From: Andreprevotia lacus DSM 23236
GTDB lineage: Bacteria > Pseudomonadota > Gammaproteobacteria > Burkholderiales > Chitinibacteraceae
Direction: 5' to 3'
DNA length: 64,000 nucleotides
Assembly: GCF_900176275.1 (NCBI RefSeq)
Contig: NZ_FWXD01000020.1
Location: 1-64,000 of the forward strand
The notes under the pieces were generated by a model. That model did not search any database and was not told where the DNA came from. It saw nothing but the letters and a program-made list of their open reading frames with translations. This document shows, piece after piece, positions 1-9,700 of this stretch; the first letter of the stretch is position 1; each line of letters begins with the position of its first letter. A program made the translations under genes and the position numbers.

Positions 1-1
1 T

Positions 2-315
<314 letters not shown>

Positions 316-337
316 CTTGCAACGACCCGATTCGTGC

Positions 338-456
338 CGCTGACGAGCGTGGCGAGGCCCCCTCGCGGCGGCGAGGGAGGGGGGTGTGGGATCAAACGGA
401 CGAGCGCCGCTGTTTCACCTTCAGCAAACGGTGAGCACCCGGCTTTGCCGGGTGCT
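338..456 (-). repeat. Dispersed REP-like element, copy 1 (inverted)
   Basis: Positions 340-390 are the reverse complement of the motif CCCTCGCCACCGCGAGGG followed by CTGACGCTCGTCAG seen again near 15700, 15880, 16090 and 20360. A strong hairpin (GCACCCGGC-ttt-GCCGGGTGC, 435-455) closes the element. It lies between the IS3 end and the small gene at 502-642 and has no coding potential of its own. Confidence 0.7.
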
Positions 457-501
457 TGATGCCGGTATACGCACAGATGACGGTCGAGGGCGGACAGGCG
501 C

Positions 502-642
502 TCAGTGCCGGTGCTTGCCCATATCACTGCCCTTGACGGTCTGGAAGGCCGGCGGCGTAGCGCCGACTGCCGGTGCAGCCGGCACCTTCACTTTCTTGGG
601 CTTCTTGGCTTCGCGGTGACTGCGTAGCTGACTCTTGGCCAT
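502..642 (-). CDS. Small basic conserved-type protein, 46 aa
   Basis: A 46-residue reading frame starts MAKSQLRSHREAKKPKK and ends DMGKHRH. The ATG at 642 was chosen because a good Shine-Dalgarno (GGAGG) lies 8 bases upstream; a longer in-frame start at 711 has no such support. The N-terminal half is very basic and lysine-rich, the middle is Ala/Pro-rich, and there is no signal peptide or membrane segment. The composition would fit a nucleic-acid or ribosome-associated small protein, but no function can be assigned. Short genes with a KREAKKPKK-like start are, to my knowledge, common in betaproteobacteria. Confidence 0.6.
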   Translation of the reverse strand: MAKSQLRSHREAKKPKKVKVPAAPAVGATPPAFQTVKGSDMGKHRH

Positions 643-847
643 GGTGGATGCCTCCTGCGCCCCGCGGGCGCCGTGTCGCGGCGGCCTGCCGCAGCCGGGA
701 TGTGCCGGCATCCTTTGAGGCTAGACCACCGCGCGGGGCTTTTTGGCAACGACATGGCGCAACAGCCGACGGAATGACGGGCGGTGAACTGGTAACGCGC
801 GTCAGCGATACGCCCCCACGGCTGCACGCGTGGAGGAACAGCTGCGC

Positions 848-1603
848 TCAGCGCGCTTTCACACGCGCCACCATCGCGTGCAGCGCCTGCTGCGTGGCCG
901 GCGCAAACCAGTCTTCGGTAAATTGGTCGAGTCGCAATGCGGCCGGGTCGGCATAGGCGGCGATGATGTCGGCGCGGGCAATCGCCCGCGTGGCCAGCAT
1001 GGCGCGGCGTGGCAGCGCCAGCAACTGCTGCAGCCAGACTATGGCGCGCGGCAACACCTGATCGGGCGGCAGCAGTTCGTCCACAAGGCCGATGGCGTGC
1101 GCTTCCTGCGCGGTAATCATCTGCCCGGCCACCAGCAGCCGCTCTGCACGGTAGGCGCCCACCAGCCGGCGCAGGCCGATCTGCACGCAGTCGGGCGCTA
1201 CCAGCCCCACTTGTACTTCATTCAGGCCGATGCGGAACGGTCCGTCAGCCATCACGCGGTAGTCGCAGAACACCGCCATCACTGCGCCCCCGGCCGGGCT
1301 GTGGCCGGTGATGGCCGCCGCGACGGGGATGGGCGAGCGCGCCAACGCACCGAAGATGCCGAAAAAGTCGTCCCACACGGCAGGGAGTTCATCACGCCCC
1401 AGCGCCAGCAAGGCCGGCACGTCCAGCCCGGCGCTGAAAATGCCCGGCGCCCCGGACAGCACCAGCGCCTGCACGCCATCGCCCGGCGCAGCCTCGATGG
1501 CCTGGCGGATGCTGCGGATCAGCGCCGGGTTGAGCGCGTTGACCGGCGGCGCGGCAATGCGCAACTCGCGGATGCCGTCGGCGTGTTCGATGATGTCGAG
1601 CAT
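848..1603 (-). CDS. Enoyl-CoA hydratase/isomerase family protein
   Basis: A crotonase-fold protein of 251 aa, the usual size. The two oxyanion-hole segments are visible: IFSAGLDVPALL (first half) and GHSPAGGAVMAVFCDYRVMA (second half). The segment NEVQVGL lies where active-site acidic residues usually sit, but the exact Glu pair of true hydratases is not obvious, so isomerase or other acyl-CoA chemistry is possible. It acts on acyl-CoA thioesters in the cytoplasm, probably in beta-oxidation or a related path. The ATG at 1603 gives a normal N-terminus (MLDIIEHADGIRELRI); the frame extends upstream without family similarity. It is on the same strand as the GST gene, 171 bases downstream of it. 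Confidence 0.85.
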   Translation of the reverse strand: MLDIIEHADGIRELRIAAPPVNALNPALIRSIRQAIEAAPGDGVQALVLSGAPGIFSAGLDVPALLALGRDELPAVWDDFFGIFGALARSPIPVAAAITGHSPAGGAVMAVFCDYRVMADGPFRIGLNEVQVGLVAPDCVQIGLRRLVGAYRAERLLVAGQMITAQEAHAIGLVDELLPPDQVLPRAIVWLQQLLALPRRAMLATRAIARADIIAAYADPAALRLDQFTEDWFAPATQQALHAMVARVKAR

Positions 1604-1774
1604 GAATCCCCCGTTGCTGCCGGATGCGGCGTGACGTTGCATTATCGCCAGAGTAGCCGGCCGGCGCGGCACGGGCTTTCCCGTGTTGGGGTGTTTGGGG
1701 GCTTGATTTGCCTGCAGCGTGAGGGCCGGCATAGCGGTACTTGGCGTGCCGGCGCAAGGCGCCGCGCGATTGCC

Positions 1775-2425
1775 CTACTCCGCCTGCCCCGCCTGAAAAG
1801 CAGCCAGCTGCGCCGCAAATGCCCGCTGATACGCCGGCCGCGCTTCACCACGGGCCACGTAAGCCGCCAGTGCGGGATATTCATCCAGCAGGCCCGATGG
1901 CCGCAGCCTGAGCAACACCGATACCATCAGCAAATCACCGGCGCTGAATGCGCCATCCAGCCAGTCGGCCGCCCCCAGCCGGGCAGCCAATTGCGCCAGC
2001 CGGGTGCGCAAGCGCTCGATCACCAATGGCATGCGTTGCTGCCGCCACGGGGCATCGCCTTCTTGCAGACGGGCAATGGCCAGATCGAGAATGGGCGGCT
2101 CCACCGTATTGAGCGCAGCAAACATCCAGCTGATCGCGCGGGCGCGGGCATGCGCGTCGTCCGGCAGCAGGCCGGCATGACGCTCGGCCAGATAGAGGAT
2201 GATGGCGCCGGTTTCGAACAGCGCCAGATCGCCGTCTTCAAGCGTGGGGATCTGGCCAAAGGGGTGCAGCGCCAGATGCGCCGGCTGCTTCAGTGCATCG
2301 AACGACAGCAGGCGCACGCGATAGGGCAGGCCCGCCTCCTCCAGCGCCCAGCGCACGCGCGTATCGCGCGCCAAGCCACGACCGCCATCGGGTGAGTGCT
2401 CAAATGCGGTGATGGTGAGGATCAT
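1775..2425 (-). CDS. Glutathione S-transferase family protein
   Basis: A 216-aa protein with an N-terminal thioredoxin-fold domain (start to about residue 85) and an all-helical C-terminal domain. The glutathione-binding FGQIPTLEDGDLALFETGAIILYLAE segment has the conserved cis-Pro and the Glu/Thr pair that bind the gamma-glutamyl part. The N-terminal catalytic Ser/Cys/Tyr is not obvious; the first loop reads EHSPDGGRGLARDTR. It would conjugate or reduce electrophiles in the cytosol. It follows the BPSS1780-family gene by 27 bases on the same strand, so the two may be co-transcribed. Confidence 0.88.
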   Translation of the reverse strand: MILTITAFEHSPDGGRGLARDTRVRWALEEAGLPYRVRLLSFDALKQPAHLALHPFGQIPTLEDGDLALFETGAIILYLAERHAGLLPDDAHARARAISWMFAALNTVEPPILDLAIARLQEGDAPWRQQRMPLVIERLRTRLAQLAARLGAADWLDGAFSAGDLLMVSVLLRLRPSGLLDEYPALAAYVARGEARPAYQRAFAAQLAAFQAGQAE

Positions 2426-2452
2426 GGCGAGCCCCTGCGCGGCAGGCCGTAC

Positions 2453-3238
2453 TCAATCCTGACGCAGATAAATGGATTTGTACGCGGCGTATTGCGCGCC
2501 AATGATCAGCGGGAAGAACACCAGCCAGCCAAGGAACAGCGGCAGGGTGGCCAGCACCATCAGCACTACGGCAACCACGCCAAACAGCAGGAAAGGCAGG
2601 ATGTTCTTGGCGCAACCGCGAAAGCTCTCTTTCATCGCCTCGAACGGCTGCAGACCCTGCGTGACCACCAGCACTGGCGCAAAGTAATAGGCCATGCCCA
2701 GCGGGATGAACAGCAGAAGTGCGGCAAAAGGCAGCAACCAAAGGGCCGGGTGCAGCGCCAGCGACGATTTGGCCGAGAAAATCGACACGCCGACGATGGC
2801 AGTGCCGACGCCAATGACCATGAACACCGCAATCAGGCCGGCCAACAGCAAGAGGCCCACCAGCACCAGCGAGCCGAAGTTGCGCTTGAAGCCCTCAAAC
2901 AGATGATCGACCTCGAAACTGTCGCCATGGTCGATCGCCATGCAGCCGATGACGAGGCCGCCGAGAAATACCGGCCGCGCCAGCTCGCCGGCCAATGCCC
3001 CCAGAAAGGGCACGATGCCCAGCATCACGCTGAGGATGCCCCAGATGATAACCACCAGCATCCACTTGCCCGGCGCAGCCTTGAAGTAGTTGAAGCCCTC
3101 GCCAAACCAGCCGAACACCTCACCGAGCGCAACGCCCTGCCCGCCCTCGACATAGTCACTGTCCTGATCGTACATGGGCTGCTGCAACGACACCTGCGTT
3201 GCGGCATAGGGGTTGCTGTGGAGATCGGGGCTGCTCAT
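2453..3238 (-). CDS. BPSS1780-family integral membrane protein
   Basis: A 261-aa inner-membrane protein with a soluble N-terminal stretch (MSSPDLHSNPYAATQ..., about 50 residues), followed by about six hydrophobic segments. The pattern of a short polar NPY-containing leader, a segment ending in a Gly-rich GWFGEGFNYFK motif and paired hydrophobic helices fits the betaproteobacterial BPSS1780 family, whose function is unknown. The ATG at 3238 has a clear ribosome site (AGGGAG, 9 bases upstream); an upstream in-frame start at 3280 lacks one. Confidence 0.75.
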   Translation of the reverse strand: MSSPDLHSNPYAATQVSLQQPMYDQDSDYVEGGQGVALGEVFGWFGEGFNYFKAAPGKWMLVVIIWGILSVMLGIVPFLGALAGELARPVFLGGLVIGCMAIDHGDSFEVDHLFEGFKRNFGSLVLVGLLLLAGLIAVFMVIGVGTAIVGVSIFSAKSSLALHPALWLLPFAALLLFIPLGMAYYFAPVLVVTQGLQPFEAMKESFRGCAKNILPFLLFGVVAVVLMVLATLPLFLGWLVFFPLIIGAQYAAYKSIYLRQD

Positions 3239-3345
3239 CGTTGTACTCCCTGCCTGACGTATTGTTCGGGTGATGCGCAAGAATACCCCGCTACCGCCGG
3301 CTTGGCTGTCTGATTCATGTTGTCAGCCATGCGCCTGTTGCACGT

Positions 3346-3681
3346 TCACCGCAATACCCCTGCCTCTAAACACGCCGGGCACAGGCAATCACCGCCCTCG
3401 TTGGCCGACGAGGGCAAGGCATGCACGGGCGGCAGATCGGCGCACCAGCAGCCGCCATCACGTCCGCCACTGCCGCACTCAAACACCGCGCCGCAGCGTG
3501 CACAGGTCTTGCGCGCTGGCGCCATGGGCAGCGCCAGCAGGCGCTGCCACACTGCAGCCTTGCCGGCATCATCCAGCTGCGACCAGGCGGCAATCTCGTC
3601 CAGCGTGCGGCGGCAGCCGCTGCAGGTCTGCGTGGCCGCATCCAGCCGGCACTGCTGCGTGCACGGCGACGGAATGCTCAT
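3346..3681 (-). CDS. DUF1289 plus cysteine-rich CWC domain protein
   Basis: A 111-aa protein with two Cys-rich modules. Residues 1-50 match DUF1289 (SPCTQQC...CSGCRRTLDEIAAW). The C-terminal half carries a second set of Cys pairs (CARCGAVFEC, GGCWCADLP, CLCPACL) like the cysteine-rich CWC family, probably binding a metal. Its start codon overlaps the stop of the upstream nucleosidase gene (ATGA at 3678-3681), so translation is probably coupled. No biochemical role is established for either domain. The two-domain arrangement suggests a small zinc or iron protein. Confidence 0.8.
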   Translation of the reverse strand: MSIPSPCTQQCRLDAATQTCSGCRRTLDEIAAWSQLDDAGKAAVWQRLLALPMAPARKTCARCGAVFECGSGGRDGGCWCADLPPVHALPSSANEGGDCLCPACLEAGVLR

Positions 3682-4286
3682 GGCTGCGCCGGCTCGGCCT
3701 GCAGCCAGTTGATCAGCACATGCAGGCCGTCGGTAAGGTTGCGGATCGAGGCATCGAAATCCCACGCTTCGTCTTCCAGCGTCACGCGGTTGGATACCGA
3801 GCGCAGCTCGTAAAAGCGCTGACCAGCCTGCAGGCAGGCGTGGAAGAACGCTGCGCCTTCCATGTTTTCGATATCGATGCCGTCGGTGTCGATGAACGGG
3901 GCCAGCGCCGCATTCATCGAATTGCTGTGCGCCAGCGGCAAGGGCGGCTGCGCGGGCAGGTGCGGGCAGTGCAGCACGGTATTGACGTCGAAATCCATGT
4001 CCAGATCGAGTTTGGACAGATGGCGGAAACCGCCAGCGGTAAAGAAGCCCAGATCGGCCTCACGCTCACTGGCCACCAGCACCGTATCGCCGATCTTCAG
4101 CGATGATCCGGCATACACGCCGGCAATGCCCGCCAGAATCAGCACATCGGGCCGCCGCTCATGGATGAGCTTGCCGGTGGTATAGGCCGCCGCAGTCAGC
4201 CCCACCCCGCAGATGGCCGTCTCCACCGCGTCGTGGCTGAAATACCGCGCTTCGGTGCGCGTGGGGAAAACAACGATGATCTTCAT
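3678..4286 (-). CDS. Nucleoside phosphorylase / futalosine hydrolase-like protein
   Basis: A 202-aa protein of the purine/uridine phosphorylase superfamily. The segment LILAGIAGVYAGSSLKIGDTVLV is the nucleobase/ribose-binding GIAG-GD signature, and ENMEGAAFFHACL is the ribose-binding Met-Glu segment near the C-terminus. The short length and ADLG spacing resemble MqnB (futalosine hydrolase) and related nucleosidases more than full-length phosphorylases, but the substrate cannot be read from sequence. The ATG at 4286 was preferred over an in-frame TTG six bases upstream; neither has a strong ribosome site. It sits in an apparent operon with the hydrolase at 4316-5311 and the DUF1289 gene. Confidence 0.75.
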   Translation of the reverse strand: MKIIVVFPTRTEARYFSHDAVETAICGVGLTAAAYTTGKLIHERRPDVLILAGIAGVYAGSSLKIGDTVLVASEREADLGFFTAGGFRHLSKLDLDMDFDVNTVLHCPHLPAQPPLPLAHSNSMNAALAPFIDTDGIDIENMEGAAFFHACLQAGQRFYELRSVSNRVTLEDEAWDFDASIRNLTDGLHVLINWLQAEPAQP

Positions 4287-4315
4287 GGGCAAGCAAGGCA
4301 GCAGAAAACAGCAGT

Positions 4316-5311
4316 TTAAGGCGGATGGGCCGTTGGCGGCAGCTGTGCCAGCTCATCAAGCAACACTTGCCAGCCCTCTCCGTCGGTGGCAACGGCGGCA
4401 AAATGCCCGCCGCCCGCCAGCGTACGCACCCGCACCGTCATGCCCAGCGCCTGTACGGCCTGGCGGTAGCTGGCCGCCTGCGCAGCGGGGATCACCGCAT
4501 CGTCGGCCACCTGTATCAGCGTAACCGGCATGGGCAGCGGCAACATCTGCAATGGCGAGACCTCGGCCAGCGTGGCCGGCCCCTGTAGCGCGGGGATGAC
4601 GCTGCCGCAGGGGCCTCCGTCACGCATGAAACCGGCCAGATCGGTAATCGCCGCCAGCGCGATCACCTTGTGCGGCAGTTGCGGTTGCACGGCGTGCAGC
4701 ACGCTGCCGGCCGGAATGCGCCCCCGCCCGGCTGCCCACAAGGCCAGGTGCCCGCCGGCAGAGTGGCCGGCAAACACCAGCCGGCGCAGATCAAGCGGAT
4801 AGCGCGCTGCCAGCGTGCGGGTATAGTCGGCTGCGGCGGCCACATCCAGAAAGGTGGCCGGCCAGCCACCGCCATTATCAACGCTGCGGTATTCCACATT
4901 CCACACCGCCCAGCCGCGCTGCGCGAGTGCGCCGGACCAGCGCGCCAGATACTCATGCGTGGCAATGCGCGCCTGCCAGCAACCGCCGTGCAGCAACATC
5001 AGCAAAGGGTGCGGCCCCTTGCCGGCGGGCAGGTACAGGTTGCCCGACTGCACGGGGTGCGTGCCGTAATGCAGCACGATGCCCGCTGCCATAGCCGGTG
5101 CAGACAGCAGCAGCCCGGCCGCCAGCAAGGCGATGCACCCGCAGCGGCAAACCAGCTGCCGCCATGCCGGGTCGTGGGCTGCTGCCGAGGCAGATGGCGT
5201 CAGCAATTTCGCATGCCTATATGTATGTGATACAAGGTCTGCATATTTATCTGACGATAACTCACCATTTTTTCGCGCACTTTTGCCATCTGTCAAATAT
5301 GCGTTGACCAA
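4316..5311 (-). CDS. Exported alpha/beta hydrolase (esterase-like)
   Basis: The frame encodes 331 aa, of which the last 280 form an alpha/beta-hydrolase domain: LLHGGCWQA is the oxyanion-hole HGG motif, FAGHSAGGHLALWA holds the nucleophile Ser, and a late GGGHF provides the His. It resembles the BD-FAE/kynurenine-formamidase-like esterases. A hydrophobic stretch (CIALLAAGLLLSAPAMAA) about 60 residues in looks like a signal peptide, so the true start is probably downstream of the ATG at 5311, perhaps a TTG near residue 36. The N-terminal 35 residues overlap the AT-rich divergent promoter region. It heads a tightly spaced minus-strand operon (29 bases to the nucleosidase gene). Confidence 0.75.
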   Translation of the reverse strand: MVNAYLTDGKSARKNGELSSDKYADLVSHTYRHAKLLTPSASAAAHDPAWRQLVCRCGCIALLAAGLLLSAPAMAAGIVLHYGTHPVQSGNLYLPAGKGPHPLLMLLHGGCWQARIATHEYLARWSGALAQRGWAVWNVEYRSVDNGGGWPATFLDVAAAADYTRTLAARYPLDLRRLVFAGHSAGGHLALWAAGRGRIPAGSVLHAVQPQLPHKVIALAAITDLAGFMRDGGPCGSVIPALQGPATLAEVSPLQMLPLPMPVTLIQVADDAVIPAAQAASYRQAVQALGMTVRVRTLAGGGHFAAVATDGEGWQVLLDELAQLPPTAHPP

Positions 5312-5340
5312 TAGCTGACGTTTGTTTTACATACAATGCC

Positions 5341-6549
5341 ATGACATTGGCTACGCTCGATACTCCTACCATGCTGCTGTTTGCCAGCACCTGCCATACC
5401 ATGATGGCAGGTGTGCTGCTGCTGTTCTGGCTCACCCGCAATACCGGCCCCGGCTTTGGCTGGTGGGTATGGAACGAGGCACTGGTGGCCATCGGGCTGA
5501 TTGCGCTGCTGGCGCGGCAATGGCTGCCGCTGGCGCCAACCGCCATCGTCTCCAATGCCGCGCTGATTTTCTGCGTGCCGATGATCGAGCTGGGCCTGCG
5601 CATTTTCCTGCGCCGCCGCTTGCAACCGGGCATGACGGTGAGCTGGCTGCTGGCCACCGCCGTGTTCGCGGTGTGGCTGGGTGCGCTATTGAACGGTGCC
5701 GATACCGTCACACGCGTGCAGATCATCAGCATCGGCAATCTGCTGCAATATGGCTGGGGGCTGAGCCTGTTCGTGCGCTGCCTCACCCCGGCCACGCGCG
5801 TGCCGCTGGGCCTGCTGATCCTGGGTGTGGCGATCCAGATGGTGGTGTATCTGCTGCGCGTGGCCCCGCTGCTGCAGGGCGGCAACCCGGGCTACCAGTT
5901 GATGAATGACGTGCTGCTGGCCTGGCTGATCCTGGCTTCGGTGTTTTGCGGCATTGGCCGCACTTGCGCCAAGCTGATGCTGGTGCATGGCCGTATCGAG
6001 AGTGAGTTGCGCCACACGCAGGCCGCGCTGGAAAAACGCGCCAATGTCGATGCGCTTACCCAGCTGGCCAGCCGCAGCCATTTTGAATCGGCGCTGCCGC
6101 TGCTGCAGGCCAATGCACAGCGCCGGCAGCTGCCCATGGCACTGTTGCTGTTCGACATTGACCACTTCAAGCAGATCAACGATGAGCTGGGCCATCAGGC
6201 CGGTGATGCCATGCTGAGCGCACTGGGCGGGCTGACCGCAGGCTTTGTGCGCCAGGGCGATCTGGTGGGCCGGCTGGGGGGTGACGAATTCGCCGTGCTG
6301 CTGTTCGACTGCCCGCTGACCGCCGCCCAGCTGATTGCCGACAGGCTGCGCGAGCAGGTGCGCACCTTGCACACCGACGACGGCCGCCCGCTGTCGATCA
6401 GCGCCGGGCTGACCACGCTGGCTGCCGACGAGGACTTCGCCGCGGCCTACAGCCGCGCCGACGTGGCGCTGTATGCCGCCAAGGCGGCCGGGCGCAACCG
6501 CATTCAACTGCATGCCTCCGCCATGACGGCAGCTCCTGCCGGGGCGTAG
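5341..6549 (+). CDS. Membrane diguanylate cyclase (GGDEF)
   Basis: A 402-aa protein that makes cyclic-di-GMP from GTP. The first 210 residues are strongly hydrophobic, about six transmembrane helices, after a short LDTPT leader seen in many membrane GGDEF proteins. The catalytic domain follows: FDIDHFKQINDELGHQAGD and an intact GGDEF at residues 313-317. An RQGD placed five residues before GGDEF is a canonical inhibitory I-site, so product feedback is expected. There is no clear ribosome site before ATG 5341, but the leader favours this start. It is divergent from the hydrolase operon and followed by the chemoreceptor gene. Confidence 0.92.
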   Translation: MTLATLDTPTMLLFASTCHTMMAGVLLLFWLTRNTGPGFGWWVWNEALVAIGLIALLARQWLPLAPTAIVSNAALIFCVPMIELGLRIFLRRRLQPGMTVSWLLATAVFAVWLGALLNGADTVTRVQIISIGNLLQYGWGLSLFVRCLTPATRVPLGLLILGVAIQMVVYLLRVAPLLQGGNPGYQLMNDVLLAWLILASVFCGIGRTCAKLMLVHGRIESELRHTQAALEKRANVDALTQLASRSHFESALPLLQANAQRRQLPMALLLFDIDHFKQINDELGHQAGDAMLSALGGLTAGFVRQGDLVGRLGGDEFAVLLFDCPLTAAQLIADRLREQVRTLHTDDGRPLSISAGLTTLAADEDFAAAYSRADVALYAAKAAGRNRIQLHASAMTAAPAGA

Positions 6550-6720
6550 CACCCGCCATGGCATCAAGTTGTTGCCGCGCAGCATTCCTGACCGTGCCTT
6601 TGCAAATCATGGGCTCGGCTCGATAGCGAGCCCCTTATCTGCCCGTACGCTTCTTGTCTTGACCTCGTCATTTTTACTGTCTTTAAAGGTAAGACGAGCA
6701 CGCCGGCGCGGGAGGCCCTC

Positions 6721-9700
6721 ATGCTTCTGGATACGATTTCCGACACATTGCTGCCCGATGCGCTGGCCGGCAAATCCATCACCAGCGACAAAATGGCCGA
6801 CGTGGTCGGCGTGCTGGCGGTGCTCACGCGCTATCGCGCGCTGGCCATGATAGACACGCAGGGCCTGGTACAGGATGCCAGCCCGGCGCTGCTGACGCTG
6901 TTCAATCTCGGGGCCAGCCAGCCCCCCGGCCTGAGCGTGGGCGACCTGTTCCCCGATGCGCCGCTTGAAGCACTGACCGCGCTGGCACAGGGCGAATTGC
7001 GCCATCTGGAAAGCCATAGCGCCACCGACAGCGGCGAGCCGTTGTTCTTGCGCATCGACGCCTATCCGCTCGACGGCGGGCTGACGCTGCTGGTGATCGA
7101 CGACCACACGGCGCTGTCGCGTGCGCATATCGAAGACAGCGGCAAGGTCAGCGCCATCAACAATACGCAGGCGGTGGTCGAATTCGATCTGGGTGGCCAC
7201 ATCCTGTATGCCAACGAGCAATTCCTCGACTCCATGGGCTTTGCGCTGGACGAAGTGGTGGGCCAGCACCACCGCATGTTCTGTCTGCCCGACTATGCCG
7301 AATCGCCCGAATACGCCGCCTTCTGGGCCGCGCTGGCGCAAGGCTATGCCAAATCGGGCGAGTTCCTGCGCGTCAACCGCGAGGGCGAGCCTGTGTGGCT
7401 GCAGGCCACCTATACACCGATCAAGGGCCCCAACGGCGTACCCTACAAAGTGATCGAGTTCGCCAGCGACATCACCGCCGCCAAGCGCAAGACGCTGGAG
7501 GACGAAGGCAAGCTGGCCGCCATCAACCGCACACAGGCCATCATCGAATTCGCACTGGACGGCACCATACTCACGGCCAACCCGCTGTTTCTTGACACCG
7601 TGCACTACCCGCTGGACGAGATCATCGGTCAGCATCACAGCATCTTCTGCCTGCCCGATTACGCGGCCAGCGCCGAATACGCAGCCTTCTGGGCCGGCCT
7701 GCGCGCCGGCGAACCCAAGAGCGGCGAATTCATGCGGCTGGACAAACACGGCAAAACCATCTGGCTGCAAGCCACCTACGCCCCCATCCTGGGCGTGGAC
7801 GGCAAGCCGGTGAAGGTGGTCAAGTTCTGCCAGGACATCACCGCCGCCAAACAAAAGGCGCTGGAGGACGATAGCAAGCTCGCTGCCGTCAACCGCACGC
7901 AGGCGGCGATCGAGTTCGACCTGGACGGCAACATCCTCAATGCCAACCCGCTGTTCCTGCGCACCATGGGTTACGGGCTGGACGCGATACGCGGCAAGCA
8001 CCACCGCATGTTCTGCCCACAGGGCTATGCCGACAGCGATGAATACCGCCTGTTCTGGGACGAGCTGCGCGCAGGCAAGGCGCGCGCAGGCGAGTTCATG
8101 CGCGTGAACAGCAAGGGCGAGCCGGTGTGGCTGCAGGCCACCTATACCCCGGTGGCCGGGCTGGACGGCAAGCCGCTCAAGATCGTGAAGTACGCCAGCG
8201 ACATCACCGCCACCAAGCTCAAGTCCATCGAGGACGACGGCAAGGTGGCTGCCATCGAGCGCTCGCAAGGCGTGATCGAGTTCGACATGGCCGGCAACAT
8301 CATCAGCGCCAATGACAACTTCCTGCAGCTGATGGGCTATGAACTGGGCGAGGTACAAGGCCAGCACCACCGCATGTTCGTCGAGCGCGACGAGGCCGCC
8401 GGCGCGGCCTATCGCGCCTTCTGGCAAAAGCTGGGGCGCGGTGAATTCGACAGCGGCGAATACCTGCGGCTGGGCAAGAACGGCAAGCGCATCTGGATCC
8501 AGGCCACCTACAACCCGATACTCGATCTGGAAGGCCGGCCGGTAAAGGTGGTGAAATTCTGCAGCGACATCACCGCCGCCAAGCTGGCCAATATCGAAAC
8601 GCAGGCGCGCATGGATGCGGTCTCGGTCAGCAGCTGCATCCTCGATCTGGGGCGCGACGGCACAGTGCTGGGCATGAACGATCTGCTGGAACGCGCGCTG
8701 GGCTACAGCCGCAGCGAGCTGATCGGCAAGAATGAATCAGCCATCATGTTTGCCGAGGACATCGGCAACCCCAACCACCAGGACAACTGGAACCGGCTGC
8801 GTGAGGGCAAGCCGTTGAGCGGCGAATTCCGCCGCAAGGGCAGCGGCGAGCGCGAGCTGTGGTTCGGCGCCACCTTCAACCCGGTGCTGGGGCTGGATGG
8901 CCTGCTGACCAAGGTAGTAGTGATCGCGCAGGACATCACCGAGGACAAACGCACCCGGCTGGACAACGAAGGCAAGCTCAAGGCCATAGACCGCTCCGAG
9001 GCCATGATCGAGTTCGACCTCAGCGGCAAGGTACTCAGTGCCAACGAAAACTTCCTCAAGCTGATGGATTACCGCATTGAAGAAGTGCTGGGGCGGCACC
9101 ACCGCATGTTCGTCGACCCGGCCTTTGCCGCATCGGCCGATTATCAAGCGTTCTGGGAACGGCTGGCGCGCGGCGAGCGCGAGGCGGCCGAATACCGCCG
9201 CATTGGCCGCGGCGGGCGCGAGGTCTGGCTGCAGGCCACCTACAACCCGATCTTCGACCCCGGCGGCAAGCCGGTGAAGGTGGTGAAGTTTGCTACTGAT
9301 GTGACCGAGCTCAAGCTGCGCGGCGCAGAATCGGCCGCCAAGATCGAGGCCGTCGATCTGGGGCAGGCGGTGGTGGAATTCGATCTGGATGGCAATGTGC
9401 TGACCGCCAACCGCAACTTCTTGGCCGCCATGGGCTACACCATGCGCGAGATTCTTGGCCATCATCACAGCATTTTCTGCACCAGCGAATACACGCAGGG
9501 GCCGGAATACCGCGAGTTCTGGCTCAAGCTGGGCGAGGGGCAGTTCATCAGCGGGCGTTTCCACCGCGTGGGCAAATACAGCCGCGATGTGTGGCTGCAA
9601 GCCTCGTACAACCCGATCCGCGACCTGAACGGCAAGGTGGTCAAGGTGGTGAAATACGCCTATGACGTCACACGCGAGGTGAAGCTGCAGCGGCAGATCA